Source of the DNA: Oreocharis arfaki
Taxonomy: Eukaryota; Chordata; Aves; Passeriformes; Paramythiidae
Reading direction: 5' to 3'
Assembly: GCA_013398015.1 (NCBI GenBank)
Contig: VZRR01012752.1
Coordinates: 1,383,680-1,447,679, forward strand
Length of the DNA: 64,000 bases
Shown here: positions 12,591 through 23,493 of the stretch, one piece after another
Layout: every line of letters begins with the position of its first letter
How positions within the stretch are numbered: the first letter of the stretch is position 1
Made by a program: the position numbers and the translations under genes
The notes under the pieces: generated by a model
Databases searched by the model: none
Told to the model about the DNA's origin: nothing
What the model saw: the letters and a program-made list of their open reading frames with translations, nothing else

Positions 12591-13332
12591 CACTGTCTCC
12601 CTCTAATATAGTTTTTCTTTAATTTCATGCCATTTGAGCCCTTTTGCTGGTTGAGAGTGTGTAAGGCATTTGCCCAAGGACAACTAAAGTAATTTATTAC
12701 AAAGCTTAGGCCGTGAGGAAACAAGTAGTTGGAATATGCAGGTAGTTTTTAACATTGGGATTGACCCACTAGGTGTGATAGTCCTGATTCTCATTGCTAA
12801 CCTGCCAGATCTATTCCTCCGAAAATTTCTTAATTGCTTAGTTGTTGGTGCCTGGCTGCCCTTCTGAAACAATACCTCTTGATCACAGTTGGAACCAAGG
12901 GTTTGGTGGGGGCAAACAGTCTAGAAGGTAGATGAGACTCAAATAGCACCTGAATATAACATGAGAAAAAGCAGAAAGCTGATGCATTAGTTCCTTTTTT
13001 CCAGTAGGTCAGCTTCATCACCTCAGTTTCCAAGTTACTGAATTTGAACAAACACTTCTCAGTGCTTGCATATTGTTAGCATTTGGGTTCGTGAGCGACA
13101 TTGTTGTGATGTCTAACTTAAATGTAGTTCTTAAGGTATGGCAAGAGGCTTAGGTGTAAAATGACCATATGAATGTAGCGTGGTTTTATTCAAACTTTTT
13201 TCTCAACCTAGAAAGTAGTCCTCTGTATGGACCTTGTATAGAACAGGAAGTCTTAAATTGAGCTCCCTTAAAACTTCTAAGTTTCTTAAGGTTTTTCTCT
13301 CCTCTTGTGCATTCCTTAGGTTGAACTTCAAG

Positions 13333-13708
13333 ATGTCCCTTGGGAGAGATATGGAGCTGGAGCATTTTGATGAGCGTGATAAAGCGCAGCGATATGGTAG
13401 AGGGTCCCGGGTGAATGGTTTACCCAGCCCTACTCACAGTGCCCACTGCAGCTTTTACCGAACCCGTACTCTACAGACCCTGAGTTCTGAGAAGAAAGCC
13501 AAGAAAGTTCGCTTCTATCGTAATGGAGACCGGTATTTCAAAGGGATTGTTTATGCCATCTCCCCTGACCGGTTTAGGTCCTTTGAAGCTCTCCTGGCTG
13601 ATCTGACCCGAACTCTGTCCGACAATGTGAACCTGCCCCAGGGAGTGAGAACAATCTACACAATTGATGGCTCCAAGAAGATTTCCTCCTTGGACCAGCT
13701 AGTAGAAG
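13333..13708 (+). CDS. DCLK1: DCLK1 first coding exon: start codon and first doublecortin domain
   Basis: Encodes residues 1-125 plus one base of codon 126 of doublecortin-like kinase 1, a microtubule-binding Ser/Thr kinase of neurons and some epithelial cells. The exon runs from an acceptor (TTCCTTAG, exon starts 13320) through 13 untranslated bases to the ATG at 13333. The N-terminus begins [20 protein letters not shown], closely matching mammalian DCLK1. A conserved [20 protein letters not shown] segment leads into the first DCX domain from about residue 57 ([15 protein letters not shown]), the microtubule-binding fold. The donor is GAAG|GTGAGC at 13708/13709, leaving phase 1. The paralogue DCLK2 has a different N-terminus, and DCX differs in the IDGRKIGSMDELEEG region, so DCLK1 is the clear assignment. 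Residue 114 is Ser, where I recall Leu in human DCLK1. Reading past the donor reaches a stop after two more codons. Confidence 0.97.
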
Positions 13709-14282
13709 GTGAGCAGTAAGATCTGGAGGTGTAAAGCTAAGCTTGAGTCAGCTTTTGTCTAATCTGTTAAGTCTTTCAAAAATAGATAATGGTATTGTTC
13801 TTATTGATAAAGAAAGGATTTTCAATGGCCTGAACAGAATTGTGAATATCTTAAATGATGCCTTGAGATATTGTTGCCTTGCAGCTTATTTCTTTCTTGT
13901 TGAACATGTGTGAACTTTTCCTTACAGCATAGTGTTGATAGTCCTAGACCCTGAAGATTACATCTAATCATTCTTTTCATAAAGATGCAAGGTCAGGTGC
14001 CAATGAGAGTTAATCTGTTAGACGCCAAAAGGTCTGTGGTGCTAATGAAACCTATGTGAAAATCAGTTCAGATGGTTTTGGTTTTGGTTTGTTTAAGTCT
14101 GTCTGTAGCTAGTGAAGAGGTCTGTCTCTTCCCTACAGGTAAATACGCCTTAAGTAAAATACTAGCCTCTCATTGAGTGGCATAAATGTTGGCAACCTGT
14201 TAAAAGAGTAATACTGTAGCTGTGATTCAGCTGAGGTAGACTGTAAACTTTTTTTGCCCTGTAGCATTTCCCTTTTCCCCAG

Positions 14283-14595
14283 TCATAGAATTGGTAAGGT
14301 TGAAAAAGACCTCTTACATCATTGAGTCCAAGCATTAACCCAGCACTGCCAAGGCCCCCACTAAATCATGTTCCTAAGTGTCACATCTGCACATCTTTTA
14401 AAAACCTACAGGGTTGGCCTGTTCCAATGCTTGACAGCCCTTTTCATGAAGAAATTTTTCCTAATACCCAATCTAATCCTCCCCTGGTACTACTTGAGGT
14501 CATTTCCTCTTGTCTTACTGCTTGTTACTTGTGAGGAGAGGACCAACACCCACCTTGCTACAACCTCCTTTCAGGTAGTTGTAGAGATCTTATGT
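14283..14595 (-). repeat. CR1 LINE fragment, 3' end
   Basis: A 5'-truncated CR1 in minus orientation. The left edge (TCATAGAATTGGTAAGGTTG) corresponds to the reverse complement of the CR1 3' terminus. It is followed by the expected order of CR1 landmarks: GAGTCCAAGCATTAACCCAG, CTGTTCCAATGCTTGACA, AAATTTTTCCTAATACCC, CTCCCCTGG, CATTTCCTCTTGTC and CTACAACCTCCTTTCAGG. It stops after the GTAGAGA segment. Part of the 3' region is deleted relative to the full CR1 3' end (between the ACCTACAGGG and GGCCTGTTCC blocks). Not coding. Confidence 0.93.
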
Positions 14596-14639
14596 TGTTT
14601 GTAAATAAGGCTCATGTACCTACAGTATAAACCATCACC

Positions 14640-14850
14640 AGTGATTTGGTCAGAACTGACAGTTCTTGGTCACTGTCAAGTGTAAGACATGCCAGTCATT
14701 AATTTGCCCATTGACAACGACTTTATCACTCCTTCAGTGATAGTTCTGTTGGCAAAAGAAGCTGTCAGCATTAATCAGTTTGAATATTAAGTTTAAAAAA
14801 TTAATAGTACTTTTCACAAGTTTTACGCATAGTTTAAGTAGCTTTTCCAA
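14640..14850. repeat. Diverged direct repeat, copy 2 (3' of first coding exon)
   Basis: Partner of 12380-12590, same orientation, about 2.26 kb downstream. It begins right after the CR1 fragment. An exon copy is not present at the offset that a simple tandem duplication of the exon region would predict (about 15.58 kb), so only this segment is shared, or the remainder has been lost. Confidence 0.65.
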
Positions 14851-16420
14851 CATGAAGTGCTTCTGGACTGCAGTGGGTTTCTAGTGTTAAATGTCAGAAC
14901 GTACAAAGTATGAAGGCATTGACTATCACATGGCCATAAATGAGAGTGTTTCTTAACTGTGACATTCAAATGCAGGTGCTTGACTGTGTTCCAAGAAAAT
15001 AAAGGTGGAACAATTCTTTCCTTTTTTTCTTCCCTCCTAGCCCTGGGCATGGAGCCTCCTTTGCCATGGGCAAACTGGTAAAGAATGGATACTTGGCCAC
15101 TGGACAGCCAATTTAGAGTTGTAACAGAGATTGTAATTTCTGTGTGATTTTCATTTTTGGCACCAGGCGAGAGAACTTGCAGTATCATGATATAATGAGA
15201 GAATGAGAAGAAGGCTAATATTGAGAGAGATGAATAAAAGGGTAATGCCAAATGTGGCTCTGAAAGAGGAGCACAGCTTTGCGTAGCAGGTGTTCAACCA
15301 CCATTGTGTTGTCTCCTCTTTGTGTCATAGCAGAGGAAAGCTTTCTAAGTTTTGAGAACCTGATATTCTTGATAATGTTCCTTGTGCAAAAAGAAAAGTA
15401 GCGGACAACATGAAGATGCTCCAGAAAGAAAATTGAAGGGGTGGCTCGTCTGTCTAAGTAACAAGTTTAGGGGTTAGGATCAGGGGTGTAGTGATACAGA
15501 AAGGAAACTGGTCTTAGGAGCAATGTTATCAATTTCAGGGCAGAGTTAAAACTATATTTGTCAGGACTGTATTTAATTGGTAGAGAAAACCAATTTCTGT
15601 GAGGAAAGACCAATATTAATCAACATCTGTTTAAAAGCAGTCTTTGTGTAGTTGCTTATTTGATTGGTATGCTCAACTAGAAGCAAGTTTCATTGATGTT
15701 AATGTTGATTTGCACAGTGCTTTTGCAGCCAGTCAGAACCAGTTTTGAAAAGAAATAACTGAATTCAGAAATAAATTTAGCAACCTGTAAGGTTGGTTTA
15801 TTTTGGCTTCCTAGAGAAGAATAATACCAGTTATTAATCAGTCAGTCAAAATGAATGACAGTGCAAGAGCCTAGGTGTATTTTAAAGAAGGCATTTGGGA
15901 TTTCTTTTTGTCCTGTGGGTCTTTATTCCTTACCCTTTCAATGAATACATCTTCCCTTCCTGATGTAGTTCAAAGAGGACAGTATTGTTTTCTTGTCCCA
16001 TTAAGACTGTTTGATTTACAGAAGCCAGTCTTGGTGTGGAAGAGAGCTACATCCTCATTCTACCCAAAAAGAAGCTTCTGCTTATTTGTATAAAACTGCA
16101 GGGTGGGTTGTTTCACTCGTAGAACTGCACAGCGGAGCATGGGTTCATATGTTGTTAGCTCAATGATGGTTTTTGCATAAGTCCCTTCTAGTCTTTACTA
16201 TACAAATTTATTAGAGTTTGGCTTGTCTGGTACAGCATTAATTAGCTTGAAGCTGTGCTTTGTGTTTAAATAGCTGGAAAATCACTTGATTTTTGCCTCC
16301 TGCCAAATTACATTTGTGCTCCAACTACCGAAATATGAAGCTTTCTTCATGGTGAAACTGTTCCCTTCCTGTGTGAATTCACTAATTAATGTATTGAGAC
16401 TGTTACGAATTTATGTGATT

Positions 16421-16433
16421 GGGGGGGGGGGGG
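16421..16433 (+). repeat. Poly-G tract, 13 bases
   Basis: G13 followed by T and GGG. It is a possible G-quadruplex former on the coding strand of intron 2 and is prone to sequencing length errors. Confidence 0.9.
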
Positions 16434-19400
16434 TGGGCATTGATTTGGTGATTGCATTGCAAGGCAAATGTATAAAGCCTTGACTTTTAGAGTTGGTTTT
16501 TGTCTTTATGCCTGGGAGGAAGTTCCTGTACTCTTACCTTCTCATGAGGTACATAAAGACAGAGAAGCTCTTAGGGGAAATGAGGCAGCAGCCACTGTCT
16601 TTCATCCCAGAGCTAAATACACAGAACTGCATGAAAGATAGTCCCAAAGGAAAAAGGTTGTAAAAGAGCTGTTTTGCTTCAGTTATATGCTTCAGTTATA
16701 TTTGGTTTCATTCTGCATACAATTCAGAGCTGGCATGGCTGTGTGCTGGAGCTGTAGATTATTTTGAGGTGAATGGACACATTTTATCTTCATTTGAAAG
16801 TGATGTCTTCCCTGGGTGTGAGGATTTTGTGGGTTTTGTGGTTTGATTGATTTTGGGTTTTTTTGGGGCACTTTTTTTTGTGTGTTTATCATCTTTTTCT
16901 TTGGTTGTTTTTGTTTTTCTTAGGGCGTGTGAGATTTGTTGGAATTTGATAACAAGGCGTGTGTCCTGTCGTAAAAAGGTTCACACAGTCTGTAACTTCT
17001 GTCACCCTACATGAAGGAAATAATGCAATGGATTCAGGTTCCTTCTTTTTGTCAGGCCTGATGTTAGGACCCCCTTACCTTTGAAGAATGGAATGTGACA
17101 TAACTTTATTCTCTAGGCATGACATGCATTCAAAGCATGTAGAAACAATAAAGATGAAGTTGCTCTTAAAGGCTAAATTTTTTAGCTGTAAAGAAAGTAT
17201 CAGGAAAGGACTTTGCTTCTCCAAAAGTGTATCATCCTTAAAACTGAAGGCAGAGGTAGACTCCTGGGTCTTATTCCCAAAATTGCTAATGAACATTTCA
17301 GGGTAACTCTGAAACAAAGAATATTTACAGTTTTTGCTCCTAGGGTCCTGCTATGTGGAACAGAGACCACAGAATCAATCCATAGTCACAACTGCATCCC
17401 TTTCTCATTAATTTTTATTACAATATTACCTCAGAGTCTTGGGTATGAATCAGAATTGATTGTTTTGTGTTTCCACAATACCTACCACAAAGTTGAATCC
17501 TGCAGCCAAGAACTGGCAGTCAAATGCAAACCGAAAACCCCAGACCACAAGGCTGAGAGCATGCTGGGAAACAATTTTGTCACGTGTCGATATTGGGTGC
17601 ACTGCCAAACGATTCTAAAGACTTCCCTCTGTGTGTGCACATTTTGTGTAGACATCATGGCAAAAACAGTTTTAAGGAATAATCTGAAAAAGAAAAATGA
17701 ACGTCTCTCAGGGATTGCCTCAGAGCTGCAAACCTTGTTGAAGGAGCAGTTTGAAAAGATGCAGATATACCAGCTTTAAAATCCAGTAATAGCTGTAACC
17801 AGCTAATAACTCTTGGGAGATATGAACCTTGCTGCAGGGCATAGGAGATGATGGGTCACATGAGGACTGCAGGAAGGCTCCCGTGATGGAGGCAGGCAGT
17901 TTGTGTTCAGAGCAGCAGAGAAGCTGCCTGCCAACGGAGGGTTCAAGAGGCAGCGTCTCCTTGCTGAAGTGATGGACTGCAAGTGTTCCTGACTTGTATA
18001 TGGGTCTTGCTACTCCTACTGTCACCTCATTTCTCATATCTCAGCTTCTCCCTCTCCTTCCCGGTATTCCTGCTGCCTTCTTGACTCTGCCAACCACTCC
18101 GGTGTTGTTGGTGAGAAGCCCTGCCAGGCCAGACTGTGGGAATTGATTGATGTGGTCTCTGATGCTCTCTGGAGCTAATGGCTTCTTTCTTCTAGGTCAT
18201 GCCTACCTCAGCAGCTGGGAATCGATGGGCTGGAAAGATTCACGTGCATGTGTAATGTGCTATCGAAATAATAATAGTAAAGTATCTATTTAAATGTTTG
18301 TAGAGCGGAATCTATGTGGACATTTGTTTGTAGGATTAAATTTGCACTGGATATTTACCATGGACTTGATCCAGGGCTATCAAATTTAGGGAAACTTGGA
18401 CTGAATCCTGTGGCAGAAATGGCTGAAATCCTTATATTGTTTAATAAACAAATAGCTGAATGATCCTGTTGCATAAAATAGTAGAGGGTTGTTCTGGCAC
18501 TGTTTATTTGATTATTTTGTTCATCCATTAGCCAGTTGATTATCTTTGTGTCTTGCTTAACAGCTTCTTGGAAGTCCGTGTGGTTTCTTATTCTAAGTGC
18601 TTTACATTATTTTTGGTGGGTTTTATTAAAGTGTGTGCGGTGCCTTGTACAGTACTTGTAACAAGATTACAGAAATTTGAGGGGGTGGAGTGAGAGGAGG
18701 AAGTGTTTATTTTGATGAGAAATAAAAGAACTTTTTAGTCTGAACTGAGAAAGAAAGTTTCTGAAAGAAGTCCTTTCAAAGGTCAGAGGAGGTCTGATTT
18801 AAAGTTTCTGGTGCATCTGGTTGCTAGGTGAACATGTGTAGGTCAGATTTATTGCCTGTAGATGCTCCAACTCTTTTGCACTGTTGCATTTTTTCTGACC
18901 CTGCAGAAAGACAAGGCAGCAGCAATGTAGTTAAAGTAGGTTATTGTTCTATTAACCAAGACATTTGGGAACTATCAAGTATCAGTAATTTATTTGATTC
19001 AGGTCATCTTCCTTTTGCAATCTGCTCTGTGTGGTGAGGCACAGTCAGAATTCTTTGTCCTTTCTCCAGAGAGATTGAGATTCTGCCTTTTATATGCATA
19101 AACTGAAGGGTAGAAGGGAAGAAAGGCAGGTATGCCTAGGCATGGAGTACTGTGGGTACTAGTCTCTTCCCCATTCTTTTAAGTTATTTCTTGCCCTATC
19201 CGTTGGGGAAATGGACCCCAATAAATCACTGCTAATTAATGAATTAACTTTCCATTCCACCTATATACTCTACTCCAAGAAATCAAACCTATTTTCCATA
19301 AATTATCAAGTCCTGACCTCCACAAAGAGGGGTTGATGTTCCCTCTTTGCTTGTGTGGTTCAAACAGGTTCTCTCTTCCTTCTCCAGGGCTTCCACCTAA

Positions 19401-22400
19401 GATCAGCTGGCTTCCACATGAAGTCGTTTTAGGCCAAGTCACCTTAAGCACAGAAGAGCAGCACAAAAAATCTCTTTGAAGAGATGATGCCTTGGTTGTT
19501 CTTATAGGGAGAATACCAGCAACCAACTGCTAATACCCATGTGCCAAAGAGGGAGAGACTTGCCTCAGGAGAACTCCAGTACTTATGTGCAGTGATTCAG
19601 AGTCTGCTTATTAACCATTTTGTACACAGATATTATTTTTAAAAATTAAATATTTAATAAATGAAGCAGGTCTAGAAAATCTGTTGTGACCTATAAGACC
19701 TGTCCTCCAGTGTTGCATGTCTCTGGTGGTTCAGCTGCATTGAGTTTTGACAGATGTGCGACTGCAGGTAGTAGGTATTTTTCTCTTTTCTTTTTAAAGC
19801 ATAAACAATGTTTTGGGATCTGCCCTTCTACATGATTAGCTTTCTGAATAATTTCTCAATGCTAAGATTTATTTTAGTTGTTCTACATGGTATTTTCTGA
19901 AGTGTTGGGTATTTATAGAACCTAAATTGCAGGGTTACTGGTTTGACCAACAAGTGCAGTGCATCTTTTTTGAAGAGTTCAAATGGTGTGTGTTTCATTT
20001 GCACTGTTGCTGTGAAGAAGCTATCAGGCAAGGGATACTTTCTAAGGTGTAGTAATCACTTTTTTTTCCTCTAGATGCCAGATCTCCCAAAACAGCTGGG
20101 TGTTCTCCTTTTCTTTTCCTAATGGCTATTGATACTGTAATCAAGAGTCGAAATTCCATTAGTGACAGCTGACTGCTCTGTGAGACACTTGCTCCCCCCT
20201 CCTGGGGAGCTGCAATCAAGTTGACACTTTTAAATGGGCTGTATTGTCTGTGCCTTTTGCTTAATCCGGTTTCTGCAAAGAGTCCTTTGCAACACTTGTT
20301 CTGTTACAAATCTAGTGTCTGGAGATTGTCACTTTCTTCTTCCAGTTGCCAGTTAGTCAGAGCTGATGATGAGGAAGCAATAGCTAAAGCAGGAGATGGA
20401 TTTATTGGCCTTGTATGTCATGCCCCTTGTGAAACCTCTTTGCAGTCTTCTCTCCTGAAGGTACTGGCGAAAAAGAAGCGAGAATGAAAATATAGGTGAA
20501 GACCTTTTGTTCTTTTCTTTGAGATTTTCTCTGCCTACAAACACCAGAGATGCTGAAGATTTTTATTCTTACAGGCCTGACCCTTAGGACCAGCATGCAT
20601 GAGAATTGCAGTCCCTGGCTAACATCTAAAATAGTTTTAAATAACAACATTATGGGAGAAGTGTCTGTATTTCTGTTGACCTATTTGAAATAGTTCTTAC
20701 TAAAGATATTTCGTCTTAGAAGGCCTTGGATGCACTACCTTCAAGATGCTCTGTAGCTAAGTATGAGCCTCTTGGAGGGAAAAAGTTATCTTGGTATAAT
20801 TATTGATGTAGTATAGTACTGTTGGAAATGGGGAAAAGGAAAATGCTGATGTTCGAACAATCCCAAACCTTCAGTGATTCTATTGCTCTTTTTTTTAAAT
20901 GATCATTCATACAAATATAATTTTGTAATGAAGAGCTGATGTACAGTTAAATGCTGCAAGAAATTCAGTTGACCTTTAAATATAGCTGATATTAAAAATC
21001 ATGTGGAACGCTGTCCTTTCAAGAAGGGAAACCAAAGGAGTACTTCATAAACTAAATGTAAATCTTCTGAGTACACTGTGTATCACCATTTATTTATGAG
21101 CCTACCCTTTGAGAAGTGAGTTTTAATTTGAGCACTTGATTTTAAATAAATGTTACTTTGTGCAGCTGAAGTGAACAATTTCCCTAATACGACTGAATCT
21201 GAAAATCCAGATTTTATGTCCCCCCTCAAAAAAAAAAAAAATTGGTTGCTGGTGGATTTTAAATCATACAGGAAATATAAGTGCAGGCAGGAATAAATTT
21301 TGTTTAAAAATTTATAAAAGATATTTCTGGAAAGTATTTTATAGAGCAGGTATTTATTGTATTGAGAGCAGTCTTACTCATAGTAGGATTTCTTTTTTTC
21401 CCTTAAAACTCGCTAATTTTGTGGATGTGGTTCTGTAGGTGCATTCTGACCTGGCAGTAATTGAGTAACTGGTATAGCACCATTGGACAGGGACATGGAT
21501 AAAAAGGAATGTGCACTGTTTGGCCACTCATTACTGTAGCTGAGCCTTTCTGTTCTGATGTTTCCATGTACATAGCTAACTATGTCTCTTGTATATACCG
21601 ACAGTGGTTAAAAGGGAGAGCTTACCTTCATCCAAGCCTTAAGGCACAGTGTTCCCTGCCTCAATTTCTAAATGTGGTGACTTGGTGTATCTGCCTGCAT
21701 TCCTTATGTGCTGTAGTATCAGTGGGATTGGGTTGGGTGCCTAGAAACCTTAAAATTCCTGTTCGGAAATAAATTTTAAATACTTATTTTTCTTTTAATG
21801 ATTGAACTGTGAGTCCTCTTTCCTTAGGGGTAGGGATCATTAGGAATATCTTTGGTTCTTACATGCTTTTTGGCATAGGAGGTGCATCACTGAGTTTTGT
21901 TCTGGTTTTGTTTTATTACTTTGGGCTAAACTGCTGACATGAACTGCTGTTAGCATACACTGAACTCTTGAACCCAGAAGAACTAAAACATCTCAGATGT
22001 CTCTGTGGTGTTGTTGAGGAGAGGATTTTGCATTATTTGTGATTTAACTGCAGGCTGCCAGAAGGTGTGGTCTTGCTGGATCTAGTATTTGTTTCTTTGA
22101 GGATTCTTGGTTTTTGTTTGGTTTGTTTGCTTGTTTGTTTTTCTCCAGACAGAGGATGAACTGGATCAGCTTGATGTTGCAAAATTTGTAGTGTCTTTCA
22201 CTACTAGTAGTTTGGTCAGATCGCTGAGATGATCCAACTCATCCAGTGCTACTACCAGCACAGCCACACAGTCAAGCTCACAAGGGAGAGTTTGGGAGCC
22301 CCCAAGCAGGTGCCCCTTACACAGCAGCCTTCAGCTGGACTGGATTTAGATGCTAATCTACAGGGTGCTGGGTTTTCTGGCTTTCTTCTAGTTCCCCAGA

Positions 22401-22948
22401 AATTGTGTAGGTGTGGTATTTGAAATAACATTTGAGTGTAATAATGCTCCAACAGGAAGAGGGACTAACAGCCACTATTTTTCTTTAAAGTATGGTGAAT
22501 TTGTTGTGATGAGAAGTCTGTAATTGCTACTCTTTGTTTTCCTTTCCCCACATATTATATATTGAGTCAGTAAATAATACAGAGAGGTTTCTTGCCTATA
22601 CATATCCTGGGTTTATGATGCCTAAAGCTTTAAAAAATCAAATGTTGACAAAACTCCTATGTCACTTTCATCCACCTTTTTATGAAAAGTTATTTGTAGC
22701 CTGTATTTTTTGGTAATGTGTCATACTACTTCCTCTGAAATATTTAGGGCCTGCTGCTTTGTTAGGAGAGGGCCATTTAAGCACGAAGGCTGGGGGAGTA
22801 CAGTGATAATGTGCTGGGGCTGGGCAGCTGGTGAAATATGAACACTTTTTACTGACAGCAGTGATCATCACTGCAAACAGTGTTTTCTGATAAGAAACTG
22901 CTGCTTTCAAGGACTTTTGTAACAGCATTTCTTCAATGGTTAGCTGAA

Positions 22949-22971
22949 GAGTGATCTTTAAAAGATCACTC
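22949..22971. other. 23-bp near-perfect palindrome
   Basis: An 11-base arm (GAGTGATCTTT) is followed by one central A and its exact reverse complement. It lies 175 bases upstream of the exon 3 acceptor. It could form a small hairpin in the pre-mRNA or be a symmetric protein site; chance is also plausible. Confidence 0.6.
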
Positions 22972-23146
22972 ATTTTATAGTCAGTAGCATCTCAGAAGGG
23001 AAGAGATCAATACTTTATGCACTGTAGATCAAGAATGAAGAATAATGTTTAATAATTGGAGAAGGATTTGATTTTTTATTTTCCTGCATTTTTCTTTTTT
23101 TTTCTCTGCAGTCTGACTTGCTGGACTTTTGCTTTTGTTTCCACAG

Positions 23147-23493
23147 GGGAAAGTTATGTATGTGGCTCCATAGAACCCTTCAAGAAACTGGAGTACACGA
23201 AGAATGTAAACCCAAACTGGTCAGTGAATGTTAAGACAACCTCTACTTCTCGTTCAGTGCCATCTCTTGCCACTGCTAAAGGAGGTACTCCAGATGCAAA
23301 AGAGAATAAGGATTTCATTAGGCCTAAACTGGTCACTATCATCAGGAGCGGAGTGAAGCCACGGAAAGCAGTCCGGATTCTGCTCAACAAGAAGACAGCA
23401 CATTCGTTTGAGCAGGTTCTTACTGATATAACCGATGCCATCAAGCTGGATTCAGGGGTGGTTAAACGCTTGTACACGCTAGATGGAAAACAG
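23147..23493 (+). CDS. DCLK1: DCLK1 second coding exon: interdomain linker and start of second doublecortin domain
   Basis: Completes codon 126 (G|GG) and encodes residues 127-241, joining the previous exon as [20 protein letters not shown]. The [12 protein letters not shown] segment ends the first DCX module and its conserved tail. A short variable linker (about residues 157-180) follows. DCX2 then opens at about 184 with [20 protein letters not shown] and runs through [19 protein letters not shown] to LYTLDGKQ. The exon is bounded by TTTCCACAG (ending 23146) and the strong donor CAG|GTAAGA (23493/23494), leaving phase 0. The [18 protein letters not shown] sequence separates DCLK1 from DCX (SSDNFFKKVEYTKN) and DCLK2 (SNEPFRKVDYTKN). 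The remainder of DCX2 (from memory starting VMCLQDFFGDDD) is not seen downstream. A second AG at 23110-23111 would add 35 bases and shift the frame. Confidence 0.97.

Larger units (their letters stand above)
10701..13319 (+). other. DCLK1: Probable DCLK1 intron 1
   Basis: Non-coding sequence between the CpG island and the acceptor of the first coding exon. It ends in a pyrimidine-rich tract and TTCCTTAG at 13312-13319. It contains a 25-base T run and one member of a diverged direct-repeat pair (listed separately). No other exon-like segment is convincing. Confidence 0.6.
13709..23146 (+). other. DCLK1: DCLK1 intron 2
   Basis: A phase-1 intron of about 9.4 kb, from GTGAGC at 13709 to TTTCCACAG ending at 23146. 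A CTGAC branch-point candidate has its A at 23116, 30 bases before the acceptor, and is followed by a pyrimidine-rich tract. It holds one CR1 fragment, the second copy of the direct repeat, a G13 run and some simple sequence. An unusually long stop-free stretch at 17213-17779 lacks an early ATG and has no recognised product. Otherwise nothing identifiable. Confidence 0.9.

Noticed and set aside
15560..15980. Possible second copy of the DCX1 exon predicted if the flanking direct repeat were a tandem duplication
   Set aside because: No similarity to the exon is visible at the expected offset.
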